Both the position numbers and the translations under genes were made by a program. Shown one piece after another: positions 1 through 7,164 of a stretch of DNA of 31,941 nt. The notes below the pieces were generated by a model. The model did no database searches, was not told the DNA's origin, and saw nothing but the letters and a program-made list of their open reading frames with translations. This DNA comes from an uncultured Eubacteriales bacterium (lineage in GTDB: Bacteria; Bacillota; Clostridia; Oscillospirales; Oscillospiraceae). Each line of letters begins with the position of its first letter. The first letter of the stretch is position 1. The stretch spans positions 1 to 31,941 of the forward strand of contig URHT01000022.1 of NCBI GenBank assembly GCA_900547745.1, given 5' to 3'.

Positions 1-73
1 ACGCCGTGAGGGATTCGAACCCCCGGCCTTCTGGTCCGTAGCCAGACGCTCTATCCAGCTGAGCTAACGGCGC
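1..73 (-). tRNA. tRNA-Arg (anticodon ACG)
   Basis: Read on the minus strand, the sequence folds as a standard cloverleaf. The D stem is GCTC/GAGC, the anticodon stem TCTGG/CCAGA encloses the loop CTACGGA (anticodon ACG, read as ICG), and the T arm contains TTCGAAT. The acceptor arm pairs GCGCCGT with ACGGCGT, with a G-U pair at the end. The discriminator base and any CCA would lie just outside the window, so the 3' end is cut by the window edge. Its own promoter is visible upstream at 96-124. Confidence 0.95.
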
Positions 74-95
74 ATGTCTCATCGACAGCTTGGTT

Positions 96-124
96 ATCAT
101 ACCACACCGCTTTAGAAAATGCAA
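96..124 (-). promoter_or_regulatory. Sigma-A promoter of the tRNA-Arg gene
   Basis: On the minus strand a -35 TTGCAT (119-124) and a -10 TATGAT (96-101) are separated by exactly 17 bases. They lie 22 bases upstream of the mature tRNA end. Confidence 0.75.
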
Positions 125-205
125 GAGAAATTTTCTCAGATTTGCATTTTTTCTCCCGCCCGCCGCACATTCCCCCCTCCCCCGCCATTCTTCCGGTCAA
201 ATGAC

Positions 206-234
206 TTGACGCAGCGCGCCGCAGCTCATATAAT
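206..234 (+). promoter_or_regulatory. Strong sigma-A promoter of the peptide-cassette operon
   Basis: TTGACG (206-211), a 17-base spacer and a perfect TATAAT (229-234). Transcription should begin near 241 and run into the ABC exporter gene at 307. The stretch 241-306 holds no credible small ORF with a ribosome site, so a precursor peptide is not encoded in this leader. Confidence 0.85.
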
Positions 235-306
235 GTGTAGTATGTACGCACTTTAACGTCACAACGGCGCTTCTGTGCGGAGATCGTTGCTTCCGGGAGG
301 ATCATC

Positions 307-1998
307 ATGTCCCGTTCTGCCCATACCACCACGCTTCGCTGGCTCTGCTCCGTGACGGGCCGCACCGGCGGCCTGACCCTCTGGCTGCTGCTGGTGCAGT
401 CCGTTCTGGCGCTGTGCGGCGTAGGCTACGCACTGGTGCTGCGCGCACTGATCGACGCCGCCGTGGCCGGTCTGCGGCTCCAGTTTCTGCGCAGCACCGC
501 GTGGCTCATCGGCCTCATCCTGTTTCAGATCGCCCTGCGGGCCGTGGAGCGCCACCTCAGTGAGTACACCCGCGCCACCCTTGAAAACCGCTTCAAAGGC
601 CGGCTTTTCGCCACGCTGCTGCAAAAGGACTACGCCGCCGTGGCCGCCGTTCACTCCGGCGAATGGCTCAACCGCCTGACCTCGGACACCACCGTGGTGG
701 CCGACACCATGGCGCAGGTACTGCCCGGCGCCGCCGGGATGCTGGTGCGTCTCATCGCCGCCGCAGCGGTGCTGCTGTACATCGAACCGCGTCTGGCCGC
801 CGTTATCCTGCCCGCCGGCGCAGTGCTGGCCCTGTTGGCCACCGTGTTCCGCCGCACCCTCAAGCGCCTGCACAAGCAGATACAGGAGTCTGACGGCCGC
901 CTGCGCGTCTACCTGCAGGAGTCCCTGTCCAGTCTGCTGGTGGTGCGCATTTTCGACCGCCGCCAGGCCGTGTCGCGGGAGGCGGATGCCCGCATGGACG
1001 CCCACCGCGCCGACCGCATGCGCCGGACCCGCTTCTCCAACCTCTGTAATGTGGGCTTCAGCGGCGCCATGTACGGCTTCATGCTGTTCGGCGTCATCTA
1101 CTGCGGCAGCGGCATCCTCCACGGCACCATGAGCTACGGCGCGTTCGCCGCCGTACAGCAGCTCATCACCCAGATACAGGGGCCCTTCGCCAACCTCACC
1201 GGCTATCTCCCCCGCTTCTATGCCATGCTGGCCAGCGCCGACCGTCTCCGTGAGGCGGAGTCCTTCCCGGATGATCTTACCGCCGAGCCCGTCTCCCCGG
1301 ATGAGGTACAGCGCTTTTACCGGCAGGAGCTGCTGGCCTTCGGCCTGCGCGACGCCTGCTTCACCTACCCCGGTCGTGGCACGGAGGGCGTACCGCCCCT
1401 GCCCGTGGCCTCCCACCTCGATCTCACCGTGGAAAAGGGCTGCTATCTGGCGCTGACCGGCCACTCCGGCTGCGGTAAGAGCACGCTGCTGAAGCTGCTG
1501 ATGGCCCTCTACCCGCTGGACAGTGGCCAGTGCTTCCTGCTTGGCCGCAGCGGCGAACAGCCCCTGACGTCCTCATGGCGCGGCCTGTTCTCCTATGTAC
1601 CCCAGGGCAGCCAGCTGCTCAGCGGCACCGTCCGCCAGATCGTCGCCTTCTCCGACGCCCCTGCCGCGCAGGACGAGCCCCGCATCCGGCAGGCTCTGCG
1701 CATCGCCTGTGCGGAGGATTTCGTAGACGCGCTGGAGCAGGGTCTGGACACGCCGCTGGGCGAACGGGGCGCCGGCCTGTCGGAGGGCCAGCTGCAGCGT
1801 CTGGCCATTGCCCGCGCCGTGTTCTCCGACCGTCCCGTCCTGCTGCTGGACGAAGCCACCAGTGCGCTGGACGAGGCCACCGAGGCGCAGCTGCTGGCCA
1901 ATCTGCGGCAGATGACGGACAAGACGGTGCTCATCGTGACCCACCGTCCCGCCGCCCTCGCCATCGTGGATCGTACCGTGGAGCTGGCCAGCGCCTGA
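307..1998 (+). CDS. ABC exporter, fused membrane and ATPase domains (peptide-export type)
   Basis: A 563-residue half-transporter. The N-terminal ~320 residues carry hydrophobic membrane segments (the first about 22-45, others around 60-75, 145-185 and 245-270). The C-terminal ATPase has Walker A GHSGCGKST (385-393), signature LSEGQ (491-495), Walker B VLLLDEATSAL (511-521, catalytic Glu 516) and the H-loop His 546. There is no C39 peptidase domain at the N-terminus, so any leader cleavage must be done by another protein. The start ATG follows GGGAGG with good spacing. It is the first gene of a four-gene unit with an HPr-kinase-like, a PqqD-like and an S24/S26 peptidase-like protein, which points to export of a modified peptide rather than a lipid or drug. 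That assignment comes from context; homodimer formation is assumed from the half-size architecture. Confidence 0.9.
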   Translation: MSRSAHTTTLRWLCSVTGRTGGLTLWLLLVQSVLALCGVGYALVLRALIDAAVAGLRLQFLRSTAWLIGLILFQIALRAVERHLSEYTRATLENRFKGRLFATLLQKDYAAVAAVHSGEWLNRLTSDTTVVADTMAQVLPGAAGMLVRLIAAAAVLLYIEPRLAAVILPAGAVLALLATVFRRTLKRLHKQIQESDGRLRVYLQESLSSLLVVRIFDRRQAVSREADARMDAHRADRMRRTRFSNLCNVGFSGAMYGFMLFGVIYCGSGILHGTMSYGAFAAVQQLITQIQGPFANLTGYLPRFYAMLASADRLREAESFPDDLTAEPVSPDEVQRFYRQELLAFGLRDACFTYPGRGTEGVPPLPVASHLDLTVEKGCYLALTGHSGCGKSTLLKLLMALYPLDSGQCFLLGRSGEQPLTSSWRGLFSYVPQGSQLLSGTVRQIVAFSDAPAAQDEPRIRQALRIACAEDFVDALEQGLDTPLGERGAGLSEGQLQRLAIARAVFSDRPVLLLDEATSALDEATEAQLLANLRQMTDKTVLIVTHRPAALAIVDRTVELASA

Positions 1999-2011
1999 AA
2001 GGAGAGGTATT

Positions 2012-2788
2012 TTGGAACGATTCTTCCTCAGCGCCGCCGGTATCCCGGCGGAGATCGCCGCCAACTATCCGCTGACGCGCCGGCTCTGCCGGGATTACGA
2101 GCTGCCGCCGCCTGACGCGCCGGTGTCCATTCGCGTTTCCGTCACTCCGGAGGAGATGGCGCGCATGGCCGCCTCCGGCGAGTTGACCCAGCCCTCCCCC
2201 GGCTATCTGGAGTTCCTCTGCGTACAGGAGCAGCTGGCCGCGCAGCTCCCCGCCTTCGACCGCTTTCTCCTGCACGGTGCCGCCGTGGCCTACGGCGGTG
2301 CCGCCTATCTGTTCACCGCCCCCAGCGGCACAGGCAAAAGCACCCATATCCGCCTGTGGCGGCAGTATCTGGGCAGCGGTGTCTCCGTCATCAACGGCGA
2401 CAAGCCCTTCTTCTCGCTGGAGGAGGATGGCGGCATCCGCGTCTGGGGCTCCCCGTGGGCGGGCAAGGAGGGCTGGCAGCGCCCCACCAGCGCCCCGCTG
2501 CGGGGCATATGCGTGCTGGAGCGCGGCGCGGATCGCATCCGCCGCCTATCCCCTGCCGAAGCGCTGGAGCCCCTGTTCTGCCAGACCTACCACCGGGACG
2601 ACCCGGATCTGGAATACCGGACGCTGGGCTTTCTGGACGCACTGCTGCGCGCCGTCCCTGTCTGCCGGCTCTCCTGCGGCATGACGGAGGACGCCGTCCG
2701 CTGCAGCTTCGAGGCCATGACCGGCCTTACCTACGAATCGGAACGCCGCCCCGATGAGGGCTGCGAGGAAGGAAGTGTATTCGCATGA
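2012..2788 (+). CDS. HPr-kinase-like P-loop protein (serine-kinase family)
   Basis: 258 residues with a TTG start preceded by AAGGAGAGG (1999-2007). The core resembles the HPr kinase fold: an LHGAAVA strand (87-93), the P-loop APSGTGKST (103-111), the motif NGDKP (128-132) and GSPWAGKE (146-153). It is not a true HPr kinase/phosphorylase: it is shorter and lacks that enzyme's C-terminal capping signature. Proteins of this type occur in peptide-modification clusters of Firmicutes, for example the lasso-peptide kinases that phosphorylate a precursor's C-terminal residue. Its stop overlaps the next start (ATGA at 2785-2788), suggesting translational coupling with the PqqD-like gene. The substrate is unknown and kinase activity is inferred only from the motifs. 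Confidence 0.85.
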   Translation: MERFFLSAAGIPAEIAANYPLTRRLCRDYELPPPDAPVSIRVSVTPEEMARMAASGELTQPSPGYLEFLCVQEQLAAQLPAFDRFLLHGAAVAYGGAAYLFTAPSGTGKSTHIRLWRQYLGSGVSVINGDKPFFSLEEDGGIRVWGSPWAGKEGWQRPTSAPLRGICVLERGADRIRRLSPAEALEPLFCQTYHRDDPDLEYRTLGFLDALLRAVPVCRLSCGMTEDAVRCSFEAMTGLTYESERRPDEGCEEGSVFA

Positions 2789-3051
2789 AGATCAGATCCG
2801 GATTCATTCTGCGGGAGGTGTTGGGCAGTCCCATGGTAGTGGCTACCGGCGACGCCGCCCGGAATTTCCACGGCATGATCAAGCTCAACGAGACGGCGGG
2901 CTTTATCTGGCGCTGCCTGCAGGACAGCCTGACGGAGCCGCAGATCGCGGCAAAGCTGGCGGAGGTCTACGACGTATCCCCGGAGAGGGCCGCCGCCGAC
3001 GTGGCTGCCCTTCTCCGCCAGATGGACGAGCACGGCTTTCTGGAGCCATGA
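2785..3051 (+). CDS. PqqD-family peptide chaperone / RiPP recognition element
   Basis: 88 residues, matching the usual length of PqqD-type proteins. Typical features are an N-terminal beta region with LREV (9-12), the central FHGMIKLNETAGFIW stretch, and a C-terminal winged-helix-like part ending in MDEHGFLEP. PqqD and the lasso B1 proteins bind leader peptides and hand them to modifying enzymes, so this is the strongest sign that the operon handles a ribosomally made peptide. The start ATG overlaps the kinase stop and has GAGGAAGGAAG upstream. Its stop overlaps the peptidase gene (ATGA at 3048-3051). No precursor gene or radical-SAM or cyclase gene lies beside it in this window. Confidence 0.88.
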   Translation: MKIRSGFILREVLGSPMVVATGDAARNFHGMIKLNETAGFIWRCLQDSLTEPQIAAKLAEVYDVSPERAAADVAALLRQMDEHGFLEP

Positions 3052-3503
3052 CGGACGCCGCCCGCATCGAGGATATCCTGCTGCGCGAGGGGGTCTATGC
3101 CGCCGCCACGCAGGGCGCCAGCATGTACCCCATGCTCCGCCAGGGTCGCGACACCGTCATCATCCGCCCGCCGGAGGGCCGCCTGCGGAAGTACGACGTG
3201 CCCCTGTACCGCGTGGGCCCGAAGTATGTGCTGCACCGCGTCGTTCGGGTGCTGCCGGACGGCTATGTGATCCGGGGCGACAACTGCCTGTGCAACGAGC
3301 ACGTCCGGGACGCGCAGATCATCGGCGTCCTCGCCGGCTTCTACCGGGACGACCGCGCCGTGGACATGTCCGGTGTCGGCTACCGGCTGTACTGCCGGCT
3401 CTGGTGCGCCCTCTCCCCTCTCTGGCGGCTGTACCGCCGCGCCCACAGCGCGGCCGCCGCTCTCCGGCACAGACTGATACCGAAAAAGCACCCTGCGGAG
3501 TGA
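3048..3503 (+). CDS. Compact S24/S26-type serine peptidase-like protein
   Basis: 151 residues. The motif GASMYPML (23-30) carries the candidate nucleophile Ser25. YVLHRVV (60-66) supplies His63, as in the Ser-His signal peptidases of the SipW/ER type, and RGDN (76-79) matches the conserved C-terminal box. There is no N-terminal membrane anchor; a hydrophobic/aromatic and basic stretch near the C-terminus (about 116-135) could touch the membrane. In this operon it is a plausible leader peptidase acting with the exporter, which lacks its own protease domain. The start is the ATG overlapping the PqqD-like stop. The last codons form the left arm of the operon terminator. The alternative is a non-peptidase member of the same fold. 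Confidence 0.8.
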   Translation: MTDAARIEDILLREGVYAAATQGASMYPMLRQGRDTVIIRPPEGRLRKYDVPLYRVGPKYVLHRVVRVLPDGYVIRGDNCLCNEHVRDAQIIGVLAGFYRDDRAVDMSGVGYRLYCRLWCALSPLWRLYRRAHSAAAALRHRLIPKKHPAE

Positions 3504-3521
3504 CCTCCGCAGGGTGCTTTT
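3484..3521. terminator. Bidirectional intrinsic terminator
   Basis: A perfect 13-base-pair stem (3488-3500 with 3505-3517) with the loop TGAC, flanked by an A-run on the left and a T-run on the right. It ends the plus-strand peptide cassette and, from the other side, the DUF1538/PII transcript. The left arm lies inside the last codons of the peptidase gene. Confidence 0.92.
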
Positions 3522-3540
3522 CATCTCTTTCCGTTTGTTA

Positions 3541-4239
3541 TCAGTTCTCCCGGCTGTACAGACCCGCCACGTCGTCCAGCTTCACGGAGAACACCACGGA
3601 CTGGGCCTCGGACTGCGCCCCGGCCTTCTCCATGATGGCCTGCATGATGGCCGCCCGCTTGTCCGCCGCCGTCACCAGCAGGATCATCTCCCGCTCCTCG
3701 GTAATGGCCATGCCGAAGAACTTGTTGGCGTTGTCCGCATCGGTGGCGCGGGTGTGCAGCACCGTGCCGCCCTGCGCCCCGGCGGCGGACGCGGCCTCCA
3801 TCACCATATCGGAATAGCCGCCGTTGGCGATGGCCACCACCAGCTCGTACCCGGAATCATGCATCAGTTCTTCCTCCTTTACAGTCAGATCCGGCTGGAC
3901 ATCCGCGCCGCCGGAGATGAGATAGTTCATGGCGGACATTCCGCCCACGCTGCTCAGATGCAGGCACACGGCGATACCGCTGCCGGGCCGGTCAATGTGC
4001 ATGGTATCCACCAGCTCCCGCATCAGCACATCCTTCACCTGTGGCGTCACCACGGAGAACAGCACGGTTTTTTCCGTGGCCTCCAGGCCCAGATAGCTGA
4101 GCATATCATCGCTGGCGGTGCCGCGCCCCAGCGCCGAGAATACCACCGGCGCGCCGAAGGCCCGGTAGAAATCCAGAAAGTGCTTGCTGCCCATCACCCG
4201 GTTGGTGATGGTGATGATGTAATACAATCTGCTGCTCAT
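3541..4239 (-). CDS. Tandem PII-like (GlnB-fold) protein partnered with DUF1538
   Basis: 232 residues, twice the length of a classical PII protein. Residues ~5-105 and ~128-228 look like two PII-type beta-alpha-beta units: YYIITITNR and YELVVAIANGG start the halves, and KTVLFSVVTP and REMILLVTAA form the corresponding central strands. PII proteins sense nucleotides and small ligands and bind membrane transporters. No canonical uridylylation T-loop Tyr motif is evident. The ATG follows GGAGGTGA (4244-4251) and lies 13 bases after the DUF1538 stop, so the two genes form one operon. The likely role is a regulatory partner of the membrane protein; the ligand is unknown. Confidence 0.82.
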   Translation of the reverse strand: MSSRLYYIITITNRVMGSKHFLDFYRAFGAPVVFSALGRGTASDDMLSYLGLEATEKTVLFSVVTPQVKDVLMRELVDTMHIDRPGSGIAVCLHLSSVGGMSAMNYLISGGADVQPDLTVKEEELMHDSGYELVVAIANGGYSDMVMEAASAAGAQGGTVLHTRATDADNANKFFGMAITEEREMILLVTAADKRAAIMQAIMEKAGAQSEAQSVVFSVKLDDVAGLYSREN

Positions 4240-4252
4240 ACCGTCACCTCCG

Positions 4253-5827
4253 TCAGCACAGCTCGATGATCGGCTCCACCGCCACGGGAGCCGCCGCAGG
4301 CGCCTTGGCGTGCTTCAGCTTCCGCTGATAGCTCAGGCCCAGCAGCTGGATGGTCACCAGCGGCGTCATGGCCACCATGGCCACCACGCCGAAGGCATCC
4401 GTCACCAGATTGCCGCCCACCGCCTCGCACGCGCCCAGCGCGAAGGGCAGCAGGAACGTGGCCGTCATGGGGCCGGAGGCCACGCCGCCGGAGTCGAAGG
4501 CCACCGACGTGAAGATATCCGGCACCACGAAGCTCAGCGCCAGACTGATGGCATAGCCGGGAATGAGGAACCACATGATGGACACGCCGGTGAGCACCCG
4601 GATCATAGCCAGTCCCAGCGACACCGCCACGCCCACGGAAAGGGCGATGTTCATGGCGTGGGCCGGGATCGCGCCCGCCGTGATCTCCTCCACCTGCCTG
4701 TTCAGCACATGCACCGCCGGCTCCGCCTGCACGATGAAGTAGCCGATGACCATGGCGATGGGAATGAGGATCCAGTTATAGGTATGCCCGGCGATGCTGC
4801 CGCCCAGAAAGCTGCCCACGGGCATAAAGCCCACGTTGACCCCGGTGAGAAACAGCGCAAGGCCCACATACACATAGGCAAGACCCACCGCCATGCTCAG
4901 CAGCGCCCGCCGCTTCAGCCGCTTCGTCACCAGCTGGAACAGCACCAGAAACACCGCGATGGGGGCCAGCGCCTTGGCTGTCTCCGCGAAGTACTCCGGC
5001 AGCGCGTCCACATAGGCGCGGAACATCTCCACCGTGTCCTTGGCGTCGGGCATCACCGTATTGGTATAGGCGCTGCCGTCCGGCTTGTACAGAAGTCCCA
5101 ACAGCAGCACGGTGATGATGGGGCCGATGGAGCACAGCGCCACCAGGCCAAAGCTGTCGCCCCCCGCCTGCTTGTCGCTGCGGACGGCGCTGACGCCCAC
5201 GCCCAGCGCCATAATGAACGGCACGGTCATGGGCCCTGTGGTGACGCCGCCGGAGTCGAAGGCCACCGCCCAGAAGTCCGGCGACACGAACATGGCAAGG
5301 CCGAACACCAGTATGTAGAACCCGATCAGCAGCCACCGCAGCTGGATACCCAGCAGGATACGCAGCAGGGCGATGACCAGAAACACGCCGACGCCCACAG
5401 CCACCGACCAGATAATGACGTTGTTCTCAATGGCGGGCACCTGATTGGCCAGCACCTGCAGATCCGGCTCCGCCACAGTGATGATAATGCCGATGAGGAA
5501 GCTGATGCCCACGATGACCCATACCTTCTTGGAGCGGGTGATCTCGCTGCCCACCGCCTGTCCCAGCGGGATCATGGACATCTCCGACCCAAGTGTGAAA
5601 AGCCCCATGCCGCCGATGAGCAGCACACCGCCCAACAGAAACGCCATCATGGCGTTATTGGGTACCGGTGCGATGGTAAAGCCCAGCGCCAGCACGATCA
5701 GCATAATGGGCAGCACCGAGGTCAGCGACTCGTGCATGGGCTTTTTGAAGATGGAGAAAAAGCCCTGTGCCTTCTGCCGTTTTTTCCGCAAACGTGCCTG
5801 TTCTTCTTGTACCGTTCTTCTCGTCAA
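4253..5827 (-). CDS. DUF1538 family membrane protein with internal duplication
   Basis: 524 residues, about twelve hydrophobic segments in two homologous halves. The motif AFDSGGV-xx-GPMT occurs at ~189-201 and again at ~443-455. The sequence AEP-xxx-VL-xx-QV appears once per half, as does a G-rich segment before each. Inverted or duplicated halves with a conserved acidic Gly-rich motif are typical of secondary transporters, but the substrate of DUF1538 proteins is not known to me. A charged cytoplasmic N-terminus (1-30) and a Pro/Ala-rich C-terminal tail ending in ELC are present. The start is TTG at 5825-5827 with AAAGGA (5836-5841) eight bases upstream. A structured leader precedes it, and a PII-like gene follows in the same unit. 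Confidence 0.85.
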   Translation of the reverse strand: MTRRTVQEEQARLRKKRQKAQGFFSIFKKPMHESLTSVLPIMLIVLALGFTIAPVPNNAMMAFLLGGVLLIGGMGLFTLGSEMSMIPLGQAVGSEITRSKKVWVIVGISFLIGIIITVAEPDLQVLANQVPAIENNVIIWSVAVGVGVFLVIALLRILLGIQLRWLLIGFYILVFGLAMFVSPDFWAVAFDSGGVTTGPMTVPFIMALGVGVSAVRSDKQAGGDSFGLVALCSIGPIITVLLLGLLYKPDGSAYTNTVMPDAKDTVEMFRAYVDALPEYFAETAKALAPIAVFLVLFQLVTKRLKRRALLSMAVGLAYVYVGLALFLTGVNVGFMPVGSFLGGSIAGHTYNWILIPIAMVIGYFIVQAEPAVHVLNRQVEEITAGAIPAHAMNIALSVGVAVSLGLAMIRVLTGVSIMWFLIPGYAISLALSFVVPDIFTSVAFDSGGVASGPMTATFLLPFALGACEAVGGNLVTDAFGVVAMVAMTPLVTIQLLGLSYQRKLKHAKAPAAAPVAVEPIIELC

Positions 5828-5841
5828 ATTACCAATCCTTT

Positions 5842-5884
5842 CCCGAAAAAAATGGCGTATCTGTCCATTTTCGGGCAGATACGC
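5842..5884 (-). promoter_or_regulatory. Switch-like 5' leader of the DUF1538/PII operon
   Basis: In the minus-strand RNA, GCGTATCTG (5876-5884) pairs with CAGATACGC (5855-5863), followed by CA and seven U residues: a terminator-like hairpin. The loop begins with CCCGAAAA (5868-5875), which is fully complementary to UUUUCGGG (5842-5849), made of the U-tract and the bases touching the AAAGGA ribosome site. The two pairings cross, so they form either competing folds or a tight pseudoknot. I do not recognise a known riboswitch class. Confidence 0.6.
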
Positions 5885-5903
5885 ACTGGTATCTTATGCA
5901 GAT

Positions 5904-5932
5904 AGTATAGCAGATTTTTCCATGCGGCACAA
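5904..5932 (-). promoter_or_regulatory. Sigma-A promoter of the DUF1538/PII operon
   Basis: Minus-strand TTGTGC (5927-5932), a 17-base spacer and TATACT (5904-5909). The start near 5897 leaves a leader of about 70 bases containing the structured element. Confidence 0.75.
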
Positions 5933-5996
5933 GAGGAAAACTGTAAACAACCTGTTAAGTTTCACAAATTCCCCCCATACACTCTGTATGAAATGC

Positions 5997-6629
5997 TCAA
6001 AGCTCCTGCCGCGGCCCGGGCCGGTACTCCGCCGACCGCACCGCAAGCCGTATGCCGCCCGCCGACAGCTCGGTGAGCCGCGCCTGAAGGGCGTCCGCCC
6101 TCTCCGCCGGCAGCGACGCCGTCAGCCGGATGTCGGCGCCGTACTCGGTGCCGTCCACCGTGCCGCCCTGCGCCGTCACCTCCAGCTTCACCCGCTCCAG
6201 CATGGCATAGGAGCACGGGATGTCCACCACCGCCCACTGTCCCATCACCGCATACCCGGCGGCGCACAAAACGTCCCGCGCCCCCTTGGAATAGGCCCGC
6301 GTCAGCCCGCCGGCCCCCAGCAGGATGCCGCCGAAGTACCGCGTCACCACGCATACCACGTTGGTCACGCCCTCCCGCCGGAACACGTTGAGCATGGGCT
6401 GCCCCGCTGTGCCCTGCGGCTCGCCGTCGTCGCTGTACCGCACGGTGTTCTCCCCGATGAGATAGCACCAGCAGTTGTGCCGTGCGTCGTAATACTGCTT
6501 TTTCATCTGCGCGATGAAAGCCCGGGCGTCCTCCTCCGACTCCACCGGCAGCAGATGACTGATGAACCGGGAGCGCTTCTCCGCGAACTCGCTGTCCGCC
6601 GCCTGAAACGGTACGCGAAGCTCACCCAT
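5997..6629 (-). CDS. YigZ/IMPACT family protein
   Basis: 210 residues, the normal size for the family. The N-terminal IMPACT domain shows EKRSRFISHL (17-26), DARHNCWCYLIG (48-59), YSDDGEPQGTAGQPML and VVTRYFGGILLGAGGL. A smaller C-terminal alpha/beta domain (about 135-205) follows. Eukaryotic IMPACT acts in translational control; the bacterial role is not settled. The ATG overlaps the end of the upstream acetyltransferase gene by eight bases, so it belongs to the hflX-GNAT unit. No convincing terminator follows; a small CATACA/TGTATG hairpin at 5976-5990 lacks a T-run. Confidence 0.92.
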   Translation of the reverse strand: MGELRVPFQAADSEFAEKRSRFISHLLPVESEEDARAFIAQMKKQYYDARHNCWCYLIGENTVRYSDDGEPQGTAGQPMLNVFRREGVTNVVCVVTRYFGGILLGAGGLTRAYSKGARDVLCAAGYAVMGQWAVVDIPCSYAMLERVKLEVTAQGGTVDGTEYGADIRLTASLPAERADALQARLTELSAGGIRLAVRSAEYRPGPRQEL

Positions 6630-7164
6630 GCCGCACCTCCTTCTCCCAGTCCTCTCTGCTCACAGCGTAGTAACAGGTGGCCCGCTCCTGCCCGTCAGGC
6701 CACAGCACAGGGGGCCCGTCGCAAACATGGGTGAACCCGCACTTCTCGATGACGCGGCGGGACTTGTCGTTCCCCGGGGAATGTCCGCACCAGACACGCG
6801 CCGCGCCCCGCTCCGTAAAGCACCAGCGCAGCAGCTCCCGCACCGCCTCGGGGATGAGCCCCTGCCCCCAGAAGGGCCGCCCTATCCAGTAGCCGATCTC
6901 CGGCTCACCCTCCCCATCCGGCGCATCGGTGGGAAATACGCCCACGGAACCAATGGCCTCCTCTGGCCGCTCCCGCAGCAGCACCGCCAGCGTATCCGGC
7001 TGGGACAGCACCGTCCGGATGATCTGGCGGCTCTCCTCCACGGACTCGTGGGGCTTCCACCCTGCCGCGGGGCCCACCTCCCCGTCGCAGGCATAGCGGT
7101 ACAGGCTCTCCGCGTCCGCCTCCCGCCAGGGCCGCAGCACCAGCCGCTCCGTCGTCCGCGTCAT
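6622..7164 (-). CDS. GNAT family N-acetyltransferase (RimJ/RimL-like)
   Basis: 180 residues. It begins TERLVLRPWREADAESLYRY, the standard opening of RimJ/RimL-type acetyltransferases. The acetyl-CoA binding loop is seen in GYWIGRPFWGQGLIPEAV (R/Q-x-x-G-x-G/A form), followed by N-x-x-SRRVIEKCGF near the C-terminus. The substrate is not predictable from sequence. The start ATG overlaps the hflX stop (ATGA). An upstream in-frame ATG at 7234-7236 lies inside hflX and is not used. It is followed by the YigZ-like gene with an eight-base overlap. Confidence 0.9.
   Translation of the reverse strand: MTRTTERLVLRPWREADAESLYRYACDGEVGPAAGWKPHESVEESRQIIRTVLSQPDTLAVLLRERPEEAIGSVGVFPTDAPDGEGEPEIGYWIGRPFWGQGLIPEAVRELLRWCFTERGAARVWCGHSPGNDKSRRVIEKCGFTHVCDGPPVLWPDGQERATCYYAVSREDWEKEVRHG

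Noticed and set aside
2012..2788. True HPr kinase/phosphorylase (hprK)
   Set aside because: Too short and missing the HprK-specific signature after the P-loop; it sits in a PqqD/peptidase/exporter operon, not with glycolytic or lgt genes.
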